A stretch of DNA of 64,000 nt from Anaerolineae bacterium (lineage in GTDB: Bacteria; Chloroflexota; Anaerolineae; JAFGEY01). This document shows positions 50,747 through 60,400 of the stretch, one piece after another. Each line of letters begins with the position of its first letter. Position 1 is the first letter of the stretch. Under the pieces are notes generated by a model, which was given only the letters and a program-made list of their open reading frames with translations, searched no databases and had not been told where the DNA came from. The DNA lies in the NCBI GenBank assembly GCA_016929775.1, contig JAFGIE010000045.1:3951-67950 (forward strand), in the 5' to 3' direction. The translations under genes and the position numbers were made by a program.

Positions 50747-52612
50747 GTGACGGCGCGCGGGCGCGTCCTCGTCCTGGGGGCCGACGGCGCCGACCCGTGC
50801 ATCGTCGCCGACCAGATCGCCGCGGGTGCGCTGCCCAACCTGGCGCGCCTGTGCGCGGAGGGTCGCTGGGGCGCGATCCGCACGACCTTTCCCCCTGTCT
50901 CCCCCGTCGCCTGGATGACCTGCCTGACCGGGCAGGGCCCTGCCCGGCACGGGCTGCGCGACTTCCTGGTCAAGTCGGCGGACAGCTACCTGCCCACGAT
51001 CGGGCTCTATCACGTGCGGGGTGGGGCCGATGGCCTTCCCGTCTACACCAGCCGCCGGTCCGCCGCCACGCTGCCCGAGCTGCTCGCCGACGCAGGTCGC
51101 ACCGCATATCTCCTCAAGGTCCCAGGCACCTTTCCGCCCCCGCCGGTGCAGGGCGGCTTGCTGGCAGGCTTTGGCATGCCCGACCTGCTCGGCACGTTTG
51201 GCGTCTCTGCCTGGTACACGACCGATGCGCCGGCTGCTCGCCTCGCTGCGCCCGACGGAACGGAGCTGATCCACGCCCTCGCACCGGCGGGCGCCGGCGT
51301 GTGGCGCGCGTCCATGTCTGGGCCCGCCGGCGCCGTGCGGACCTGCCTGGTGCGGCGTGCCGGTGACCAGGTCGTCTTCTCGATCGAGGGGCAGGACCAG
51401 CGCCCAGTGGCGATCCTTGGCCCGGGCGAGTGGAGCGGCTGGGTGCGCCTCTCCTTCCCCGTCGCCGCACGCGGCACGGTGACCGGGCTCTGCCGCTTCA
51501 AGCTCATTTCGTCGACGCCGGCGCTCGTGATCTATCGTACCGCTCTGCAGTGCGCGCCCGAGGAGCCGCTCTACCCACTCTCCACGCCCCCTGGGTTCGC
51601 GGCGCGGCTTGCCGGCATGGTCGGCCCGTACGCCACGCTCGGCATGCCGGGCGACATGGACGGCGTGCGCCGCGGCGTCGTCGACCTCGACACGTTTCTC
51701 GAAGACGCGTACGCCAACTGGGCGCAGCAGGTCGACATGGCGCTCCGCTTGCTCGACGAACCGGGATCGGACCTGATCTTCCTTCACCTCTTTACCGTCG
51801 ACAATGCGCAGCACCTCTTCTGGGCTTACTCCGATCCCGCGCATCCCGCCCACGAGGCTGCGCGCGCGTGGCGCTATCGCGGCGAGATCGCGCGCGCCTA
51901 CCGTTGGATCGATGCCCAGCTGGGTCGGCTCCTGGAGCGGATCGACGGGCGAACGACCGTGATCGTGGTCAGCGACCACGGAGGCGCGCCGGTCTATCGG
52001 CTGGTCTACCCGAATGCCTGGCTTGCCGCGCGTGGTTACCTCGCGCCGCGTGAGGAGGTCGCGGCGGGCACGGCGGCGCGCCTCGACTGGGACCGCACGC
52101 GTGCGGCGATGTACGGCACGGGCGGGATCTGGCTGAACGTCCAGGGGCGCGAACCGCGCGGCGTCGTCGCCCCGGGGGCGCCCTACGAGGCGCTGCGCCG
52201 GGAGATCGGCGATGCCCTGGCGGCGTGGCGCGATCCAGAGACAGGGGGCCCCGTCGTGACCCGCGTGCTGCGCGGCGAAGAGATCTATGGTCCCACGGCG
52301 CGCGATACGGGGCCCGACCTGGTCCCGGCGCTCGCGCGCGGCTATGGGCTCGGGCGGGGGGAGGGACTGGGACGCGTCATGGCGGGCAAGCCGCTGATCG
52401 AGCCCAACCTCACCCCCTGGTCGGGCGGGCACGAGGGGCCCTATCTGCCCGACCAGGTCCCGGGCATCGCCGTCCTGTGGGGCAGGGGGGTCACCGCGGG
52501 CGAACTGCCGCACGCCGCGCGGCTGTACGACATCGCGCCCACAGTGCTGCGCCTGCTGGACGTCGATCCGCCCGCCGCGATGGAGGGGCACGACCTACTC
52601 GCGCCGCACTAG
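50747..52612 (+). CDS. AlkP-superfamily phosphohydrolase/phosphomutase
   Basis: 621 residues of the type I phosphodiesterase/nucleotide pyrophosphatase branch (COG3379-like). VLVLGADGADPCIV (metal Asp), PPVSPVAWMTCLTG (catalytic Thr/Ser position), LFTVDNAQHLFWAY (Asp/His), TVIVVSDHGG (Asp-His) and WSGGHEGPY (His) give a complete two-metal set. Residues ~140-280 form a large beta-rich insert typical of the group. No signal peptide, so it is cytoplasmic. The physiological substrate of this group is generally unknown. GTG at 50747 is chosen for the GGGAGGGAG in front; an upstream ATG at 50702 lacks one. Confidence 0.83.
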   Translation: MTARGRVLVLGADGADPCIVADQIAAGALPNLARLCAEGRWGAIRTTFPPVSPVAWMTCLTGQGPARHGLRDFLVKSADSYLPTIGLYHVRGGADGLPVYTSRRSAATLPELLADAGRTAYLLKVPGTFPPPPVQGGLLAGFGMPDLLGTFGVSAWYTTDAPAARLAAPDGTELIHALAPAGAGVWRASMSGPAGAVRTCLVRRAGDQVVFSIEGQDQRPVAILGPGEWSGWVRLSFPVAARGTVTGLCRFKLISSTPALVIYRTALQCAPEEPLYPLSTPPGFAARLAGMVGPYATLGMPGDMDGVRRGVVDLDTFLEDAYANWAQQVDMALRLLDEPGSDLIFLHLFTVDNAQHLFWAYSDPAHPAHEAARAWRYRGEIARAYRWIDAQLGRLLERIDGRTTVIVVSDHGGAPVYRLVYPNAWLAARGYLAPREEVAAGTAARLDWDRTRAAMYGTGGIWLNVQGREPRGVVAPGAPYEALRREIGDALAAWRDPETGGPVVTRVLRGEEIYGPTARDTGPDLVPALARGYGLGRGEGLGRVMAGKPLIEPNLTPWSGGHEGPYLPDQVPGIAVLWGRGVTAGELPHAARLYDIAPTVLRLLDVDPPAAMEGHDLLAPH

Positions 52613-52625
52613 CGCTCAAAGATAC

Positions 52626-52654
52626 TTGCACAACGGCACGAAATGGGGTAAAAT
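52626..52654 (+). promoter_or_regulatory. Promoter of the FmdB-type gene
   Basis: TTGCAC (52626-52631), 17-bp spacer, TAAAAT (52649-52654). Confidence 0.7.
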
Positions 52655-52693
52655 GGTCCTGGATCGGTCACAATCAGGTGAGGTGTTCGTGCT

Positions 52694-52984
52694 ATGCCTA
52701 TGTACGTCTATCAATGTGATACCTGCGGACTGACGTTCGAGCGCCGCCAGCGCATGAGCGAACCGCCATTGGTAGATTGCCCCGAGTGTGATGGACACGT
52801 GCATCGCGTGATCCAGCCCGTCGGCATCGTGTTCAAGGGCTCGGGGTTCTATGTCACAGACAACCGGAGTCGCTCGTCGACCGCCTTGCCGGGAAAGAAG
52901 GACACAGAGTCCAAGGACGAAGGCGAAAAGGGGCCAGACGCCAAGTCGACTGCGCCGGAAAAGACGTCTCCCAAGTCCGACTGA
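52694..52984 (+). CDS. FmdB-family zinc-ribbon protein
   Basis: 96 residues. MPMYVYQCDTCGLTFERRQRMSEPPLVDCPECDGHVHRVIQP is the FmdB/CxxC_CXXC_SSSS zinc ribbon, with two CxxC pairs. It continues with GIVFKGSGFYVTDNR and a charged, disordered Lys/Glu/Ser tail. Family members are small DNA- or RNA-binding-like proteins of poorly known role, named after a putative formamidase regulator. It is a single-gene unit with its own promoter and a terminator. Confidence 0.88.
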   Translation: MPMYVYQCDTCGLTFERRQRMSEPPLVDCPECDGHVHRVIQPVGIVFKGSGFYVTDNRSRSSTALPGKKDTESKDEGEKGPDAKSTAPEKTSPKSD

Positions 52985-52997
52985 GTCGGCGGTCGGA

Positions 52998-53030
52998 ACC
53001 GGGGGCAGGGCTGCAGCCCCCGGTTTGCCT
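52998..53030 (+). terminator. Terminator of the FmdB-type gene
   Basis: A ~10-bp stem AACCGGGGGC/GCCCCCGGTT with a 9-nt loop, followed by TTGCCTT. Confidence 0.65.
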
Positions 53031-53299
53031 TGCGTCCCCGCCGCTCCTGACGGACCGACAGCCGAGGCGAGACGACCCTGTTCGGCGGGGCGGCGGCATC
53101 TCCCCGACCGGGCTGCACCTTCCCGCTGCAGCGCCTCTCTGTCCCTCCCTTTCCCTGCATGCCCGTCGACCCTGGGTCCTGATCGCGCCCTTCCGGCATC
53201 GGGCCGCAGGGACGGCCCGCCGACGGCGCGGATCGACAGCGGGGTCCGGTCCGCCCACCTGGCGCTAGCCTGTGTCGGTCGCCGCAGCAGGGGGCTGCT
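53031..53299. other. Intergenic region before the stressosome operon
   Basis: About 270 bp of GC-rich sequence with no convincing gene, no consensus sigma-70 promoter and no recognised RNA structure. The promoter for the downstream operon must lie here or be of another sigma class. Confidence 0.5.
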
Positions 53300-54976
53300 A
53301 TGTCTCGTCGAGGGTTCGTGTTCCGGCTGGTCGTCACGATACAGGGCGCTGCGCTGGTGGGCGTGTTCCTGTTGCGCTATGCCGTCGCCACCCTCCTCGC
53401 CTCCGACGGGGCGACGTGGCGCGCGCCGCTCGGTAGGGAGCTACTGTACGCCGAGGGCGCTGCGCTGCTGGTGACCGGGCTGGTCGCCCTCCGGCTCTCG
53501 CCAGTGCTCCGCTTCCTCGGCGCCTGGAACCGGGCGGAGGCCCCCGCGCCTGGTGTGGCCCGCGCCGCGCGCGCCCGGGCGCTGAGCTACCCGTTCCTGT
53601 TCCAGATCGAGTGCCTCTTTTTGTCACTGGCGGTCGCTGCGGCGCTGCTTGCCCTGAGCGCCCGGGACCCTGGCGGCATCGCTGCACTCGAAGCGGTGCA
53701 TGCCGTCCTCGGCGTCGCGATCGCGCTGGCGATCGGGTGTCTGCTCAGCGGGGTCTTGCGCGCACAGCTGCGCAGTTCCGTGCTGTCGCCCATCGCGGAC
53801 CAGACACCAGCGGCGGAGGCGAGACGCGGCGGTGAGGGGGTCTCTGTCGCGCGCGAGTTGGCGTTGACCGTCGCCCTGCTCGGCCTGATCGTCGTCCTTG
53901 TGTGGGGCGCCTCCGCCTATGCGATGGCAGCCCAGGCGGCGGAGCAAGCCATCGCCGATGAGCGCGGACGGTGGCTGGAGCAGGTCGTGGCTCCGCAGGT
54001 GCGCGCCCTGCCCGCCGCGCAGCGCCTGGATGCCGTCGCGCCTCTCCTCGACCAGGACGAGGCGCCGTTCCTGCTCGATCGCGAGGGGCGTGTGGTCGGG
54101 CCGGACCCGCTGCCCTACGATCTCGCCTGGAGCCAGGTCAGCGCCCTGGCAGGGAGCGGCGCCGTGCGCCTATACCGGCCCGAGGGCTCGCCGGTCCGCA
54201 TCCTGGCTGTGCCGCTCGGCATAGAGGACCAGGTGCTCTGTGTGGCCTACCCATCCCGCACGCACGAGTCGCCAGCGCTGCGACGCGTTCTCCGGACGGG
54301 AGGCGGCATCGCCCTGGCATGCCTGCTCTTGGCAGTGCTGGTGGGCGGACAGGCAGGCCTTGGACTGTCCCGCGACCTCCGGCGCCTGCTGTGTGGCCTA
54401 GGCGGCGGCGCCGATCCAGTGCAGGCGGCACGCGTGCAGGCGGGACGCATTGCATACGACGAGGTGGAGGCCCTGGCGGAGGCCTTGGGCGAGCAGCGGC
54501 GTCGCGCAGAGGCGCAGCTGGATGGGCTCCGCTCGCGGGTGGCGTCGCTCGAGAAAGAGGGCGACGAGTGGCGCCGGCTTGCCGCGGCTGCTGGCGCCAC
54601 GAGCGCGTCGCTGATCCCGGCGTGGGACGGGGTGGCTGTGGCGCCACTGGTTGGGCACTATGATGAGCAGCGTGCCGCGTTTGTACGATCTGGGCTCCTC
54701 GCCGGGGTCGCCGAGCTGCGCACGCGCGTGCTGGTCATCGATCTGAGCGGCGTGACTGCGCTGAGCGAGGCGCTCGCTGACTGCCTGGCGCGCACCGCGC
54801 GTGCGGTCGCGCTCATGGGCCGCCACGTCGTGCTCTCGGGGGTGGGTCCCGAGGTGGCGTGGTCCCTGGCGCACATGTCGGCCGATCTGGGACGGCTGCC
54901 GGCGCGCCGCGACCTGGGCGAGGCGCTCGCGTATGCGCGGACCGCCCCGGATGCGGAACGCCAGGCGACGGAGTAG
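53300..54976 (+). CDS. Membrane RsbR-like STAS sensor with extracytoplasmic domain
   Basis: 558 residues. Several membrane helices in the first ~210 residues are followed by an outside segment (~210-330, EQAIADERGRWLEQVVAPQVRALPAAQRLDAVAPLL), another helix (~333-357), a coiled coil (~385-440) and a STAS domain (~445-545). At the two RsbR phospho-Thr positions this protein has Glu (ALSEALAD) and Ser (VAWSLAH). The first would mimic constant phosphorylation if the alignment holds. It is the first gene of the operon; the next starts 6 bp after its stop. The architecture resembles a CHASE/dCache-like sensor joined to STAS instead of to a kinase. Confidence 0.75.
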   Translation: MSRRGFVFRLVVTIQGAALVGVFLLRYAVATLLASDGATWRAPLGRELLYAEGAALLVTGLVALRLSPVLRFLGAWNRAEAPAPGVARAARARALSYPFLFQIECLFLSLAVAAALLALSARDPGGIAALEAVHAVLGVAIALAIGCLLSGVLRAQLRSSVLSPIADQTPAAEARRGGEGVSVARELALTVALLGLIVVLVWGASAYAMAAQAAEQAIADERGRWLEQVVAPQVRALPAAQRLDAVAPLLDQDEAPFLLDREGRVVGPDPLPYDLAWSQVSALAGSGAVRLYRPEGSPVRILAVPLGIEDQVLCVAYPSRTHESPALRRVLRTGGGIALACLLLAVLVGGQAGLGLSRDLRRLLCGLGGGADPVQAARVQAGRIAYDEVEALAEALGEQRRRAEAQLDGLRSRVASLEKEGDEWRRLAAAAGATSASLIPAWDGVAVAPLVGHYDEQRAAFVRSGLLAGVAELRTRVLVIDLSGVTALSEALADCLARTARAVALMGRHVVLSGVGPEVAWSLAHMSADLGRLPARRDLGEALAYARTAPDAERQATE

Positions 54977-54982
54977 GGGCGG

Positions 54983-56482
54983 ATGGGGTATCTGCTGGTC
55001 ATCACGGCGATCACGTCGCTGATCGGGATCGGCGCGGCGCTCCTCGCCGCACGTTGGCGGGCGCGCACGCGCCAGGCATACGCTGCTGCCTGCCTCTCGT
55101 GCGCCGCCGGCGCCTTCGTCGCGCTCTTTCGTCTCGCGCAACCCGCAGCTGGCGGCTTGCTCGACCTCCTCCAAACGCTCCTGTTCTGTGTCTGGAGCAC
55201 CGCGCTGCTCTCGCTCGCGGTGCTGCTTGCCTATGCGCCGCATCTCGCTCGACGCCGCCTGCCTTGGACGCTGTACGCTCCGTTGGCTGCGGCGGCAGTT
55301 GTGACGACCGCCGTCGCCCTGTTGTGGACGCTCCCGGGCGGCGATCCATATGCCCAGGTCTACCGCCGCTTCGTGGCGTGGTGGATCGCCATCGGGAGCA
55401 TGCTGCTCCTGTCCGCGCTGGCTGTCGCCCTGCTGAGTTCTACTGCCGTCCGTGTGCGGGGTGGAGAGCGGGGGCAGATCGTGGCGCTGGCTGCCCTGAT
55501 CGCGCTGCGCGCCCTCCTGGGCTCGGCGGGCGTGCAGCTCTTGCCGGGCACGTTCGCGATTGCTGCCCCCGCCGTCGGCGACGTGCTGGTCGCAGCGGGC
55601 CTCGCCTACGCTATCCTGCGCCGCGCCGCGCCAGCGCTCGGCGAGCGCGCCAGCGCACTGCTCTTCGAAGGGGTACGCCAGGGCGTGCTGATCCTCGATC
55701 GAGAGCGGATCGTGCTCGGCTGCAACGCACGCGCGGCTCACTTGCTCGGCCTCGCCGTGCAGGACATCGTCGGCAAGCAGATAGACCATGCCCTCGCTGC
55801 CAGTTCGTTGCCCGCGGACCTCTGGCAGCGGCTCAGCGAGGGGCTGGAGGGCGATCCGGTCGCTGTGCGCGAGGAGCGCCACGCCAACCCAGACGGAGAG
55901 CGGATCGTGCGCCACGAACTGGCGCCGATCGGCAGTCCGGGCGAGCCCGCACAGGGCTACGTCTGGCTGCTGCAGGACGTCAGCGCCCTGCGCCGCTATC
56001 AGGCTGAGGCCACGGCTTGTGGGCGCGCCCTCTCTGCCGCGCGCCAGGAGCTCGAGGAGGGCGGCGAGCGGATCCGCGAACTCCAAGAGACCCTGCGCAG
56101 CCTGACCGAGCCGGTCGTCCCGATTGCCGAGGGCGTCGTCGCCATGCCGCTCGCGGGGCGGATCGATGGTGTGCGCGCCGAGCGGATCACAGAGCGCCTG
56201 CTGGCAGGCATCGGCGCCCGCGCTGCCAAGCTCGCCTTGCTTGACGTCACGGGCGTGCCGGACATCGATCCGACCGTCGCCGGTTACCTGATCCAGGCGG
56301 CGCGCGCGGCGGCTTTGATGGGCTGCCGCCCAGTCCTGGTCGGCATTCGGCCCGAGATCGCGCCCGCCTTTGTGTCTTCTGGGCTCGATCGATCGGGCAT
56401 CGTTACCTGTAGCGACCTGCAGCGCGGGATCGAGTATGCCCTGGGTGTGCTCGACCTCGAGCTGAGGCGATCAGTGAGGTAG
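54983..56482 (+). CDS. 7TM-PAS-STAS RsbR-like sensor
   Basis: 499 residues. Seven hydrophobic helices (~1-215, similar to the N-terminal 7TM region of some sensor kinases), a PAS domain (~225-335, LFEGVRQGVLILDRERIVLGCNARAAHLLGLAVQDIVGKQ), a coiled coil and STAS (~370-485, VVPIAEGVVAMPLAGRIDGVRAERITERLLAGI). The positions aligned with RsbR phospho-Thr are Pro (DIDPTVAG) and Ala (IAPAFVSS). The PAS domain suggests a small-molecule or redox cue. It lies 6 bp after the previous gene and 3 bp before the next. Confidence 0.8.
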   Translation: MGYLLVITAITSLIGIGAALLAARWRARTRQAYAAACLSCAAGAFVALFRLAQPAAGGLLDLLQTLLFCVWSTALLSLAVLLAYAPHLARRRLPWTLYAPLAAAAVVTTAVALLWTLPGGDPYAQVYRRFVAWWIAIGSMLLLSALAVALLSSTAVRVRGGERGQIVALAALIALRALLGSAGVQLLPGTFAIAAPAVGDVLVAAGLAYAILRRAAPALGERASALLFEGVRQGVLILDRERIVLGCNARAAHLLGLAVQDIVGKQIDHALAASSLPADLWQRLSEGLEGDPVAVREERHANPDGERIVRHELAPIGSPGEPAQGYVWLLQDVSALRRYQAEATACGRALSAARQELEEGGERIRELQETLRSLTEPVVPIAEGVVAMPLAGRIDGVRAERITERLLAGIGARAAKLALLDVTGVPDIDPTVAGYLIQAARAAALMGCRPVLVGIRPEIAPAFVSSGLDRSGIVTCSDLQRGIEYALGVLDLELRRSVR

Positions 56483-56485
56483 CAC

Positions 56486-57466
56486 ATGGACAGAGACGCG
56501 CGAGAGGCACGGCTATTAGGCGCAATCAGCGCGCTGGGGCAGGGGGGCACGCCCGACGCGATCGGCGAAGCCTTGGCCCGGGGCTTGGTTGGGGCTGGGC
56601 TGGACCGCTGCGAGGTGTTCCTGGGCGTGGTCTACCAGGAGGATGCCCTGGCAGAGGGCGCGTGTGTGGCGCTCGCCGACGCGGGCGACCAAACGTCCAG
56701 CGTGCCCGACCGCGCGCCACTCCGTACGGCGGATCTGCCGGCGCTGGGACGCGCGCTCGGGGAGCGTGTACCGCAGTGGCTGGACGCGCAGGATCAGGGC
56801 GCACCGCTGGGCGAGGCCGAACGCGAGCTGCTCGACGCGGCTGGGCTCGTGGGGATGCTGATCTGTCCCATGGTCGCCGCCGACCGCTGTCTGGGCTACG
56901 TGCTTGCTGGGACGCGATCGAGAGACCGGATCGGCGATCAGGACGCCGTGCTCTATCAGGCCATTGCCGCGCAGGCGGCGGCGGCGATCGAGGCGGCGCG
57001 CGCCGGTCAGCGCTACCAGCGTGCAGAGCAGGAGCGCAGGGTGGGAGAGACGGTGGCTCGCGAGCAGCTGATCGGCGAGCTAGCGGTGCCGCTGATCCCG
57101 ATCACGGACAACATCCTCGTCCTGCCTCTCGTCGGCTCGGTGGACAGCGCGCGGGCGGAGCAGATCATGACTTCGCTGCTCGACGGCATCGAGCGCCACG
57201 ATGCAGAGGTCGTGATCGTGGATGTCACCGGCGTGCCCCTCATGGACACGGCGGTCGCCAACTACTTGCTGCGCATGACGCACGCCGCCAGCCTGGTCGG
57301 CGCGCGCACGATCCTGGTCGGGATCACGCCGCTGGTCGCACAGACCATCGTCGAGCTGGGCGTCGACCTGTCGAGCATCACGACGCGCAGTGACCTGCAG
57401 GGGGGTGTCGAGTACGCCCTGCGCCTCCAGGGGCAACACATCGCCCCGATCCGTGGTGTATCGTGA
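56486..57466 (+). CDS. GAF-STAS RsbR paralogue with both phospho-acceptor threonines
   Basis: 326 residues, soluble. A GAF domain (~10-180, ending DAVLYQAIAAQAAAAIEAAR) is followed by STAS (~205-315): LAVPLIPITDNILVLPLVGSVDSARAEQIMTSLLDGIERHDAEVVIVDVTGVPLMDTAVANYLLRMTHAASLVGARTILVGITPLVAQTIVELGVDLSS in outline. It aligns closely with B. subtilis RsbR. Thr255 (MDTAVAN) and Thr287 (VAQTIVE) match the two RsbT-phosphorylated threonines. Of the RsbR-like proteins in the window, only this one keeps both. It is probably the core phospho-regulated scaffold of the stressosome. Confidence 0.88.
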   Translation: MDRDAREARLLGAISALGQGGTPDAIGEALARGLVGAGLDRCEVFLGVVYQEDALAEGACVALADAGDQTSSVPDRAPLRTADLPALGRALGERVPQWLDAQDQGAPLGEAERELLDAAGLVGMLICPMVAADRCLGYVLAGTRSRDRIGDQDAVLYQAIAAQAAAAIEAARAGQRYQRAEQERRVGETVAREQLIGELAVPLIPITDNILVLPLVGSVDSARAEQIMTSLLDGIERHDAEVVIVDVTGVPLMDTAVANYLLRMTHAASLVGARTILVGITPLVAQTIVELGVDLSSITTRSDLQGGVEYALRLQGQHIAPIRGVS

Positions 57467-57482
57467 GAGTGACGAGGTCGCC

Positions 57483-60400
57483 ATGATGGGGACGGCAGAA
57501 CAGGGCGAGAGGCTTGCGCGCCGCGCTTATCAGCAGCTAGACCAGCTTGCCGCCGCATTCGTGGCGCAGGTGCAGGATGCGGGCCTGCCCGGGTACAGCG
57601 TCTTTGCGGCGCCTGTGTTGGCGCGCGGCGCGCGGATGCTCTACGAGGCGTTGGCGGACAGCCTGTCGCAGGTGGAACCTGAGCTCCTGCTCGCGCGCGC
57701 CCGCGAGCAGGCAAGCCGGCGCCGGCAGCAGGGCGTGCTCCCGGAGGAGCTAGCCCAAGTCGCCGCGATCTTTTGCGCCGTTCTCCAGGATGCGGGGTTT
57801 GCGACGCACGAGATCCCCCTGGCGGACCTGCTCCCCGCGTTCGTGGACGCTTTCACGGCGAGCCAAGCCGTGCGTCCGCTGCCCAGACCGGCCCCGCCCC
57901 CGCCCGAGGAAAGCCGGACACCCGGGTCACTCGAGCAGCTGCAGCGCGAGGCGCGGCAGCTCGAGACGGTGGCCCAGGTGAGCCGCGAGCTGATGGCTTC
58001 CCTCGAACTCGATGACCTGTTGCGCCTGGGCGTGGACCGGATCGCGACGCGGTTCGACTATGCGCACGTGGCGGTCTATCTTGCCGACGAGCTGTCGGGC
58101 CTCTCGCTCGCCTGTGAGCGCGTGGAGGGAGAGGCGCGCGTCGAGCCTGCACCGGAGGAGGAGCTGATCGGCTCGGTCGCGGCGGAGGGCGTGCCCTACC
58201 TGGCTGAGACGGGAGAGCTGGCGGTCCCGGTGCGTGCCGGCGACCAGGTGCTGGGCGTGCTCTATGTACGGGGCCGAGCGCCGCGTGCACTGACCGAGGC
58301 TGATCTCGCTTCCATGGCGGGCCTGGGGCTTCAACTCGGCGTCGCCGTCCAGCGCGCGACCGCATTCCGGGAGACGCGCGCGGCGAGCGCCATCGCTCGC
58401 GCCGTTAGTGCGGGTCCGGGCACGGGCAAGCTGCTCTCAGCCATCGCGCGTGAGCTGCGCGACGTGCTCTCCTTTGACGAGATGTCTGTCTCTCGCTACT
58501 ACGAGATCCTGGGCGAGGTGGGCACGGTCGCCATCGATGGCGCAGACGAGGGAGGAGTACCCTCCGAAGTGCGCCTGCCCGTCGACGCGTCGCTCCCGGG
58601 GCGTGCGCTCCGGGAGGGACAGCCGCTGATCGTCGCCGACCTCGGGCAGGAGCCGGTCTGCGCCTACGCCGATGCGCAGGCCCTGCGCGAGCGCGGCATG
58701 CGGTCTGTGCTCGTGGTTCCCTTGCAGACGCGTGGTCAGTTCGTGGCGACCCTCAACCTGGTCAGCGCGCGCGACTGCGCGTTCGCCGCCGCCGATGCGC
58801 GCCTCATGGCTCGCGTCAGCGCGCAGCTGGCGACAGCGCTCGAGAACGCCGAGATCTGGGACAGCATGCAGCAGGCGGCGGCGCCAGCGCGACCCGAAAG
58901 CACAGCCTTCCGGGCGATGGTTGAGCACACGTCGGAGGCGATCGCCCTAGTTGGCCCCGACGATGTCATCACCTACGCCAACCGCGCGTTTCACGTCCTG
59001 TATGGCTATGACCCGCAGGCCGAGAGCCTGGCGGGCCATTCCCTGTTGTCGTTTGCCGTCGAGGGTGATCTGCCGGCGCTCGACGCGGCGATCCGTAGCG
59101 CGCTGGAGGCCTCTGGCTTGTGGGAGGGGACGGTGCGGCACCGGCGTCGGGACGGTACGCTCTTTGACGCTGCGATGGCCCTCTTTGCGGTGCACGAAGG
59201 TGATCCGGTTGCGGTTGCCGCATCGGTCCGCGACGTGACCGGCGAGCGCAAGACGATGGCGATCGGGCAGGTCTTGTCCTCCACGCCCGAGTTGGGCCAG
59301 CTCGCGCCGCGCGCGCTCGAGTGCATCGTCGAGGATACCGGGATCGATCGCGCCGGGATGGTCCTGTACGAGGCGTGCGCGCCCGAGGGACCGGAGACGG
59401 TCTCGCTGGTGGCGGTCTATGATCGCGAGGCAGGGGGCAGGCGCCTGATCGACGAGCTGTCTGCCGCCCAGGACCGCCCGTTTGCCGTCGCAGCCTACCA
59501 CGAGCGGCAGTCCTTCCTTGTTCCCGACGTGACGGCGGACAATCGGCTCTCTGAGCAGGGGCGCGCCCTGCTTGTCGAGCAGGGGATCGTCTCCGTGCTC
59601 GTGCTGCCCATGCTGGTCGGCGGCGACGTGGTGGGCTTGGTGAGCTTGTCCTGGCGCAGCGCCGTCACGTTAGCCGCCGATCGCGTGGCGCTCTATGAGC
59701 TCGTGGTCGCCCAGGTCGCGACTGCGGTCGAGAACGCGCGCCAGGTCGCACGTAGGCAGCAGGCGTACCAGCGTGCCCTGGACCGGCGCCTGCTCGAGGT
59801 CCGGACCAGCATCGAGCTTGGGCAGGAGGTCGGCAGCTGTACGACGCCTGGCGAGTTGTTCGTGCGAGTGGCGCGCCTCCTCGCCGAGCGGCTTGGGTAC
59901 GACCACGTCCTGCTCTACATGCGTGAGCGCGAGGGCCTGGCGTGTGTGGCTGGGTCGAGCGAGGCGGGGCGCCTGCTCCACGAGCAGGGATACCGCCGTG
60001 CGCTGGATGATGGGCCGCTGGGGTCTGCTGTCGCCCAGGGCCAAGCGGTACGTCTCGACGATCTCGCGCTCGAGGGCGCCTGGTCGGCGCACCCGCTGCT
60101 GGCAGGTATGCGCTCACTGCTCGTCGTGCCGCTCGTCCTGGGCAGCGACGTTCTTGGTGCACTCGAAGTCTACGGCGCGCGCCCGGGGGGCCTGACCGAC
60201 GACGATACCCTGCTGCTTCTTGGCTTGGGCACGCAGGTTGCCATGGCGATCGAGAGCCAGCGCGTGCTGCGCGAGGCGCACCGCGCGCAGCGTGCCGCCC
60301 ACCGGCGCGCTCAGCAGCTCGAGCTCAGCGTCGGTGTGAGCGAGCGCATCTCGGCGAACCTCGACCTCAATCAACTGCTCGCCGACATCGTCAACCTGAT

